Assembly (NCBI GenBank): GCA_900315575.1
Contig: OMZR01000039.1
Span: forward strand, 1 to 37,090
Length of the DNA stretch: 37,090 nucleotides
DNA from: an uncultured Veillonellaceae bacterium
GTDB lineage: Bacteria; Bacillota; Negativicutes; Selenomonadales; Selenomonadaceae
Direction: 5' to 3'
The notes under the pieces were generated by a model. The model saw nothing but the letters and a program-made list of their open reading frames with translations. It was not told the origin of the DNA and searched no databases. This document shows positions 31,146 through 37,090 of the stretch, piece after piece (positions within the stretch are counted from its first letter, which is position 1; each line of letters begins with the position of its first letter). The position numbers were made by a program, and so were the translations under genes.

Positions 31146-34100
31146 TTACGCTTCTTCCGCTTCGGGAAATGCTTTTTTCTTCACTTCCTCCGGCACAATG
31201 CCGAGGAAATAATCCTCGAGCGCGTCCCAGATTTTTTCGCTCGACCAGCCGCTTTCGTAGAGGTATGTTAGCATGGCGACGGAGAGGCGGTGGCGGGCGT
31301 AGATTTCGCTGAGCAGGTGGTTGCGATAGGCCTTCGGCTGGCGGACAATGTTTGCAAGCGGCTCGGTCTGGTACATGTAGATGTAGAGCTTGCTGTCGGC
31401 GCCGCCTTTCATTTCAAAGGAAAGGACATTCAGTGCTTCGAGGAGGCCGAGCACGATGCTCGCGGCCCCCTTTTCCTCTTTTTGCACGAGGTAGAGCTGC
31501 CCGTCGTGCATCCCATCTTCGATGGCATGGAACCAATGCTCGACCCATCCGAAGAACTGCCGCACGGAACGGTTGAAGAGATATTGGCGCTCGCCGTTCT
31601 TGAGCGTCCGCACTTTTATCACGGGCTGGAAGCCGTGGGAGAACTGCCGCAGGTAGACGTCGATGGACGCGAGCAGAACGTCGATAAAAGCGCTGGCTTC
31701 GTAGCTCTTGAACGGCGTCGCAGCCGTGAGAACGGAGGCGAGCTCCTCAGGCTTGCGGTAGCGGTTTTCGCTGAGACCCTGGTAAATGGTATCCTTGAGC
31801 GGCTTCCAGCAGTTCCAAAAGGCGCCCATGCCGCCCGCACCGACCGCGATGTCGACGCAGAGGGCCGGCTGCATGGCGTACTGCTGGTTGAAGGAGAAAT
31901 CGCCGTCGCGCGAATAGACGAGGTACTTGAATTTCGGGAACGATTCGCTGCCATAGGCACGCTTCCAGATGGCCTCGAGCTCAACGCTGCAGATGTGGTG
32001 CGCTTCGTCGAGCTCCGTCACAGTCTTGGGGAAAGCTTTGCGCAGTGTGCGCTGGACGGCGGGCTGGATGGCGAAGAAGCCGCGGCCGAACAGCGGGATG
32101 GGGCGCACGGTGATGGGCGAGAAGCCGCGCTGCTGCTCGAAGTCCTTCTGGATGAGCAGGAGCGCTGTCTTGACTTTCGCGATGGCGCTGTCCTGGTCGC
32201 CTGCGTCGCCGCCGAAGAGATAGACGAAATTTTCCGCGTCGAGCAGCATGGCGTTGCGCTTCTTCGTATACGTGCCGCGACGCTCAGCCCGCAGCGCGTG
32301 GTACGTCTGGAGGAGCTTCTTGACGATGCCGACGAGCTGCCACATGCGGATGGCGGACATGCCCTGAAGCTGGTTGATGTAGCGAAAGTCATGCGCGTTG
32401 TAGGGATAGATGGCTTCGCCTTCGAGACCTTTTTTGCGCGCAGCACGGCCAATTTCCTGCACATAGTCGCAAACGTTCCCCGTCGGCGCGAAGTGGATAA
32501 TGTTTTCGATGTCGTCGATGTCGATACCCATGCCAAAGGCTTTCGTCGCGAGCATGATGGGCTTTCCACCTTTGAGGAACGCTTCGTAGTTCGCCTGCTT
32601 CTCGCGGCTGTCCATCGAGCCGTAATACATGGCGATAGACCGCTTTTTCGTACTGCCGCCGAGGTGGTCCCAGAACTTGCGAATGAGGCTGACCGTCGGG
32701 AAATAAATGAGCGTCTTGCGCTCAACCATCAAAGCGCCTTTGATCAACGCTTCGAGCTTTTTGAATTTATCGAGCTCGTACTCGAAGCGTCCGCCCTTCT
32801 CCGTCTCCAAAGGCTCGATGGTGATGTGGATGTCGTCCGCGCGCTTGACGTAACCGAGATACGTAATGGGCTCAATCATGTGAAGGCTGTCGATGGTCTC
32901 GCCGTACATGTCCTCGCGACCGCCGTAGATGGCCGTCGCCGTGAAGGCCGCAACGAGGAAATCGCGCGCTTTTTCCTGAATCTGATGCTTGCGGAGCTTG
33001 CGGATATGGTCGCCAAGGTACCAGTAATCGGGGCGGAACTGCTTGCCCCACGTCGTGACGATGTGCGCCTCATCGACAACGATGGCGCCGAGCGTGCGAT
33101 CGCCGATAAGCTGCTCGACGTCACTGCGCGCGAGCAGCGTCTCGGGCGAAAGGTACAGGATATCATACGTGCCATCCTGGACCTTTGCCATGATCTCTTG
33201 CTTTTGAATCGGCGTGATGTCGGAGTTGATCGTCGCCGCACCGGCATACGTGCGGCCTTCGAGGCCGGCGACCTGGTCGTTCATGAGGCCGATGAGCGGC
33301 GAGATGACGAGCGTCATGAGCTTCTGCTCTTTCGCGAGGACCATCGCGGGGATCTGGAACATCGCGGACTTGCCCGCGCCCGTCGGCGCCGTGACGAAAA
33401 GGTCGCGCGGCTGCTCGCCGCGCCCGCACGCCTCGGCCTCCTGCACGAACTGCGCGATGACGGCCTCCTGCGAGACCGTGCGGAGCTTCTTCTCCCCACG
33501 CGCGAGCGCCGCAAGATCGTATACCTGGAAGGTGCGGAAGGCATCGGCGTGCCAGTACGTCTGCAAGAGCTCGGTATAGATGGCGCGATGCTCGAACGTC
33601 TCCGACGGCGCGGCTTCCTCGGCGAGAACGAGCTGCACGTCCGCGACGGACGCGAGCAGCACGAGCCGCTGCTGCAATCGCTCCTTCCCACCGGTATAAT
33701 CTGTGATGCGCAGCGCGACTGGGCCTGCAGGTTTTTCCAGTACCTCGCACACGAGCGCGAGGTAGTCCGTCTCGTCGAGCAGGTTCCGCGCCTTTTCCGC
33801 TTTCTGCGTCGGCAGCTTCCTCGCGACTTCGTCGAACAGCGGCTCGTCAAAGACTTTCGACGACGTCTCCTCCTCGGGGTACGCGGCATAGAGGCGGCCG
33901 TCCTGCTCGAAGAGCGCGCCGTAAATCCCCATCGCGTTCTCCGCCGCCCGCAGGTCCGTCTCCTCGCCGGCATCCGCATCGAAATGCGCGAGGAGTGCCG
34001 TGCGCACGTCCGCCGGCCACGCGGCCGCGACGGGGTATGTGTCGATGTAGAGATTGTTCCGCACGATCATGATTTCGGGGAACTCTGTCAAAAGATACGC

Positions 34101-34331
34101 CTTCAGCAACCGGTATTCTTCGATGAGCAGCACGTGGCGCTGTTTCGTGACGATCTCCTGCGTGAAATAGTTAATCGGATGCGAAAGCAGCGCCGCCCAG
34201 TCAATCGTGGCGAGCTCGGCGGCGAATGCGTCCGGCAGTATCGCCAGCGGCACGCCCTGGAGCACAACGATCGTGTCAGGTTCGCTTTGGAGGTTCTTGA
34301 TTTTCGATGCGATGTGGGTCTGGATGTTCAT
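31146..34331 (-). CDS. large RecQ-like DEAH helicase with unknown flanking domains
   Basis: 1061 residues; ordinary RecQ is about 600. The helicase core spans about 290-650: Walker A TAPTGAGKS with K321, LVISPLIGLMNDQV, the DEAH box D420-H423 followed by the RecQ-type TWGKQFRPDYWYLGD, motif III FTATA (463-467), motif V ATKAFGMGIDIDD, and motif VI QEIGRAAR (625-632). Residues 1-285 and 680-1061 match no domain I can name; no RQC zinc site or HRDC is obvious. The protein probably unwinds DNA in an ATP-dependent way in repair, recombination or defence. The start overlaps the end of the sigma factor gene by 56 bases, behind AAAGAGG, implying translational coupling. Confidence 0.82.
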   Translation of the reverse strand: MNIQTHIASKIKNLQSEPDTIVVLQGVPLAILPDAFAAELATIDWAALLSHPINYFTQEIVTKQRHVLLIEEYRLLKAYLLTEFPEIMIVRNNLYIDTYPVAAAWPADVRTALLAHFDADAGEETDLRAAENAMGIYGALFEQDGRLYAAYPEEETSSKVFDEPLFDEVARKLPTQKAEKARNLLDETDYLALVCEVLEKPAGPVALRITDYTGGKERLQQRLVLLASVADVQLVLAEEAAPSETFEHRAIYTELLQTYWHADAFRTFQVYDLAALARGEKKLRTVSQEAVIAQFVQEAEACGRGEQPRDLFVTAPTGAGKSAMFQIPAMVLAKEQKLMTLVISPLIGLMNDQVAGLEGRTYAGAATINSDITPIQKQEIMAKVQDGTYDILYLSPETLLARSDVEQLIGDRTLGAIVVDEAHIVTTWGKQFRPDYWYLGDHIRKLRKHQIQEKARDFLVAAFTATAIYGGREDMYGETIDSLHMIEPITYLGYVKRADDIHITIEPLETEKGGRFEYELDKFKKLEALIKGALMVERKTLIYFPTVSLIRKFWDHLGGSTKKRSIAMYYGSMDSREKQANYEAFLKGGKPIMLATKAFGMGIDIDDIENIIHFAPTGNVCDYVQEIGRAARKKGLEGEAIYPYNAHDFRYINQLQGMSAIRMWQLVGIVKKLLQTYHALRAERRGTYTKKRNAMLLDAENFVYLFGGDAGDQDSAIAKVKTALLLIQKDFEQQRGFSPITVRPIPLFGRGFFAIQPAVQRTLRKAFPKTVTELDEAHHICSVELEAIWKRAYGSESFPKFKYLVYSRDGDFSFNQQYAMQPALCVDIAVGAGGMGAFWNCWKPLKDTIYQGLSENRYRKPEELASVLTAATPFKSYEASAFIDVLLASIDVYLRQFSHGFQPVIKVRTLKNGERQYLFNRSVRQFFGWVEHWFHAIEDGMHDGQLYLVQKEEKGAASIVLGLLEALNVLSFEMKGGADSKLYIYMYQTEPLANIVRQPKAYRNHLLSEIYARHRLSVAMLTYLYESGWSSEKIWDALEDYFLGIVPEEVKKKAFPEAEEA

Positions 34332-35538
34332 GACATGCCTCTTTCAATATAGAATAGTGAACAGAGCGTTTCACTGTGTGCTGGAGACGTCGGAGCGCCC
34401 TGCTTTCGATCTGGCGGATGCGTTCGCGCGTCACGCCCAAGGCCTGTCCGACTTCCTCGAGCGTCTTCGGTCTTCCGTCGTCAAGTCCGTATCGCATCAT
34501 GAGGACGCGCGCTTCGCGCGGCTTCAAATCCTCGAGCAGCTCCATCATGATATTGCGGAATTCTTCCTTCCAAAGCAACGCATCCACATCCGGCTCCGTC
34601 TCGTCCGCCATGAAATCGCCAAGTGACGTATCGCCATCCTCGCCGACCGGCATGTCGAGCGATGCATAGTGCAAAAACATATCACGGATGGCAAACGCCC
34701 GCTGCACATGTGCGAAGGTCACGGACTTGTCCAGCTTGTTTAGTGATGCTGCAATCTTCCGCCATCGCTTTTCCTTATCCTTCACGCCATCGCGGTCCAG
34801 CTCACTGTCCATGCGCGTCACTTTGCGGATGAATTCATGCATGTGAACCGGCACGCGAATCATCGTGCCCTCGTCCATCATTGCCCGCTCGATCGCCTGC
34901 CGAATCCAGAACGTCGCATACGTGGAAAACTTCGCCCGCTTTGGATCGTAGCGCTCCGCCGCCTTCAGCATGCCCTCCAACCCAATCTGCTCCAAATCCT
35001 CCTTGGAAAGGTGGCACCATGGTGAACGGAGATAGCGTTGCACATAGGCAAGGACAAGGTTTCGATTGTTCACGAGGAGATCCTGCCGCGCCTGACGGTT
35101 TCCCTCCTGAATCATCTGGCACAACACCTCATTCGAGAGATTCGAACGAGGCAGATTCCACTCATGCGCGAGCCGCGTCTGCTCATCAAACGGCCGCGTA
35201 TCCTCGCCAACCTCTGCGCTATCCCCCCAGTCCTGATCCTGCTGCAACGCATCCTCCGTATCAAATGCATCATCGTCCGCCTCCGCAGCCGTCACTGCGG
35301 CGTCTTCCACTTTCGTTGCTTCCGATACTTCTGATACTTCTGATGCTGGCACCGTCTCCAACGCCTCGGCCGGCAGTTCCTTCACGAATACAATGCCATT
35401 GTCATTCAAAATCTGGCGAATCTCCCGCAGCTGCCGCTTGCTGAAGAAATCACAGAACAAAAAGTCGAACTCCTTCTCCGTCATCCACTGTCCATGCGCA
35501 TGCTCCCGCGCCCATTTCAAAATCACATCCGCATGCAT
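34276..35538 (-). CDS. sigma-70 family RNA polymerase sigma factor (RpoD-like, atypical)
   Basis: 420 residues. Region 2 is clear (about 140-222: LLVNNRNLVLAYVQRYL, GMLKAAERYDPKRAKFSTYA, FWIRQAIERAMM), followed by region 3 (IRVPVHMHEFIRKV) and region 4 (LKPREARVLMMRYGL, then HTH TLEEVGQALGVTRERIRQIE, about 359-378). The first 55 residues may be a small region 1.1-like helical domain. Residues 56-115 are an acidic low-complexity linker. The Cys/His-bearing HMHEF and HLHY-type insert around 285-295 are not typical of RpoD. A group 2 or specialised sigma is likely. GTG at 35547 is open too, but ATG at 35538 has AGAGAGG at 8 bases. It is the first gene of a pair with the RecQ-like helicase; I see no strong sigma-A promoter upstream. 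Confidence 0.88.
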   Translation of the reverse strand: MHADVILKWAREHAHGQWMTEKEFDFLFCDFFSKRQLREIRQILNDNGIVFVKELPAEALETVPASEVSEVSEATKVEDAAVTAAEADDDAFDTEDALQQDQDWGDSAEVGEDTRPFDEQTRLAHEWNLPRSNLSNEVLCQMIQEGNRQARQDLLVNNRNLVLAYVQRYLRSPWCHLSKEDLEQIGLEGMLKAAERYDPKRAKFSTYATFWIRQAIERAMMDEGTMIRVPVHMHEFIRKVTRMDSELDRDGVKDKEKRWRKIAASLNKLDKSVTFAHVQRAFAIRDMFLHYASLDMPVGEDGDTSLGDFMADETEPDVDALLWKEEFRNIMMELLEDLKPREARVLMMRYGLDDGRPKTLEEVGQALGVTRERIRQIESRALRRLQHTVKRSVHYSILKEACHEHPDPHRIENQEPPKRT

Positions 35539-35641
35539 TGGCAACACCTCTCTCCAGTCCTCCGCCGCCGTGGGACGCTTCTCATTTCTCTTATGAAATT
35601 CTCCACGAATTGGAAAAATCCTCTTTGCAAATAAAAAGAGA

Positions 35642-35722
35642 TGTTGCAGTTATGTCACCACTTGTCTCCATGACACAAAGAAAAGGCTGCGCAGTAGCGA
35701 AAAATCGCTAACTGCAACAGCC
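35642..35722. repeat. MITE-like element related to the IS ends
   Basis: Perfect 11-base terminal inverted repeats TGTTGCAGTTA (35642-35652) and TAACTGCAACA (35709-35719), identical to the inner part of the IS terminal repeats. The right 60 bases match the IS right end (CTTGTCTCCA, GACAC, then 27 identical bases 35696-35722). No coding capacity. It also folds as a hairpin with TTTTCTTTG following on the minus strand, giving a probable terminator for the DASS gene. Confidence 0.65.
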
Positions 35723-35754
35723 TCCTTACCATTCAGGTATCATCGATTTACAAC

Positions 35755-37090
35755 TCACAGCACGAGCCCCATCCATGTCCAATACGTCTTCGTAAGCAGC
35801 AGCGTCACGAGGTAGGCAAGGATCGTCAGCGGGATGCCGGTCTTGATGAAGTCTTTGACTTCGAAGGTCTCCGTGCTGTAGGCGATCATGTTCTGCGGGG
35901 CATTGACGGGCAGGATGAAGCCGAAGCAGATCGTGTACTGCAGGATCATGACCATGCCGACGACGTTCAAAGGATTGTGCTCGGCCGCGCCCTGCAGGAC
36001 GGAGATGCAGATCGGGATCATCGCAGACGAGAGCGCTGTCGCGCTCGCGAAGCCGAGATGGATGACGATGAGGAACAGCGCGAGCACGGCAATGATGAAG
36101 AAGCCCGTCGCGTCGAAGAGATGGAAACTCGTGACGATTTCATGCGCAATCCAGGCACCGGCCTTCGTCGAGAGGATGGCCGAACCGAGGCTGATGCCGA
36201 CGCCGAACAGCATCAGCGTGCCCCAGCCGATGCGCTGCTGGGCTTCTTTCCACGTCATGATGCCGATGCCCGGCAGCATCATCAGCGTGATGGCGACAAT
36301 CGTCGTCGAGGACGTGTCAAAGGGATGGACTTTCTTTTCCGTCGCCCAGAAGAACAGCAAAATGCACGAGAGGATCATGAGCTTCTTTTCGTCGCTGCCC
36401 ATGGGGCCGAGGGCGCGAAGCTCTTTTGCGATTTTTTCCTTGCCGCCCTCGATTTCCTTCATTTCTGGCGGCATCATCTTCAGCAGGACGAAATACAGCA
36501 GCACGCTCATGATGACGGCGAACGGCGCGGCGGCGATGAACCAGTCGAGCCAGCTGATCGTCGTGCCGAGCTGCTTCTCGATGAAACCGAGCGCGACCAT
36601 GTTCTGCGCAGCGGCCGTCTTGATGCCGACGTTCCAGATGCTGTCGGCCTGTGCGACGGCGATGAGCATGATGGCCGCGAACTTGCTCTTCCGCGAGACA
36701 CCGAAAACGGCGATGATGCCCATGACGATCGGCACCATGCAGCTGACGCGCGCCGTGGTGCTCGGCACGAAGAAGCTCAGCACGAAGCCTGTGAGGATGA
36801 CGCCCGCGAGGACGTGGTTCGTCTTCGCGCCGATCTTCGAGCGATGAACATGGCCGCACCGACGAGCGCGAGTGCCGACGACGAGAAGCCTGCGAGCGCG
36901 AGCTTCAGTCCCGCCGACGTGCCGAGGAGCTTCGACGGGTTCGCCATGTCAGGCGCCGTGCCGAGCAGGAACGCCATGAGCGAGATGATGATGCCCGACG
37001 AAACCGGGTACGAGACGGCCTCGGTCATCCAGATGATGACGGAGAAAATCAGGATGCCGATCATGCGGTGTCCGGCGGACGAGAGGTCTG
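35755..37090 (-). pseudogene. DASS/SLC13-family anion transporter, frameshifted, 5' end outside window
   Basis: The 5' frame enters from the right edge (DLSSAGHRMIGILIFSVIIW) and runs to GAAMFIA at 36843. The 3' frame resumes at KIGAKTNHVLAGVILTG (36837) and continues to the stop at 35755 with FVPSTTARVSCMVPIVMG, IGIMTWKEAQQRIGWGTLML, and HLGFASATALSSAMIPI. Family members have about 15-20 residues between these points (the AM...TGL..RIAL...L region), so a segment of roughly 50 bases is missing with a frame change. The ancestral role would be Na-dependent or exchange transport of di- or tricarboxylates. It may be a pseudogene or an assembly error. Confidence 0.82.

Noticed and set aside
31290..34352. 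1020-codon open frame on the plus strand
   Set aside because: It is the antisense shadow of the RecQ-like helicase; the composition is Arg/Asp/Glu/Val-rich with no recognisable motifs, and the helicase frame has all its motifs.
35539..35641. Sigma-A promoter of the sigma/helicase pair
   Set aside because: TTGCAA at about 35625 has no matching -10 at the right distance; I could not support a promoter. Autoregulation by its own sigma factor is possible but unproven.

Overview
The window fits a Gram-negative-type Firmicute of the Negativicutes, most likely Selenomonadaceae (a Selenomonas-like, flagellated, anaerobic fermenter). This is an inference. Support: GC-rich DNA with Firmicutes-style ribosome binding sites and sigma-A promoters, an outer-membrane beta-barrel protein with a signal peptide and terminal Phe, two flagellins, an FGGY gluconokinase operon, an ECF biotin transporter subunit under BirA control, and an NfnAB transhydrogenase.

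Layout. 1-2448: end of a GntR/UTRA regulator and an oligo-1,6-glucosidase. 2440-3933: AlbA_2/ATPase-like regulator, convergent and overlapping. 3962-4294: a three-tRNA operon (Asn, Glu, Val, all minus) with promoter and terminator. 4328-8849: a minus-strand three-gene operon encoding a methyltransferase/Rossmann/cytidylyltransferase fusion and two TIM-barrel proteins; it looks like cell-surface polymer chemistry but its product is unknown. 8929-14310: gluconate catabolism (gntK, gnd, gntP, RpiR regulator). 14417-19174: two convergent flagellins whose central domains are replaced by beta-helix-like repeats, one of them frameshifted and the other carrying a G10 tract. 19337-19696: trxA with a CsoR/CstR-like operator. 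19831-20617: a broken ZIP transporter whose RBS sits in a terminator hairpin. 20672-23461: bioY-bioD-bioA under a BirA operator. 23470-24199: outer-membrane protein. 24218-28459: a MetF-like gene, nfnA, nfnB, a DEDDh exonuclease and a DUF523 protein, apparently one operon. 28502-29220: a PilP/GspC-like membrane protein. 29239-31128: an IS1182-type element with a disabled transposase. 31146-35538: a sigma-70 factor overlapping a very large RecQ-like helicase. 35642-35722: a MITE-like relative of the IS. 35755-37090: a broken DASS/SLC13 anion transporter running off the window.

The strongest candidates for something undescribed are (i) the sigma factor/RecQ-like helicase pair, lying between an IS and a related MITE-like repeat, (ii) the cytidylyltransferase/TIM-barrel operon, and (iii) the two decorated, apparently variable flagellins. 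Four genes (flagellin 1, ZIP, transposase, DASS) are broken by small deletions with frameshifts. These could be real decay or assembly error, and raw reads are needed to decide.
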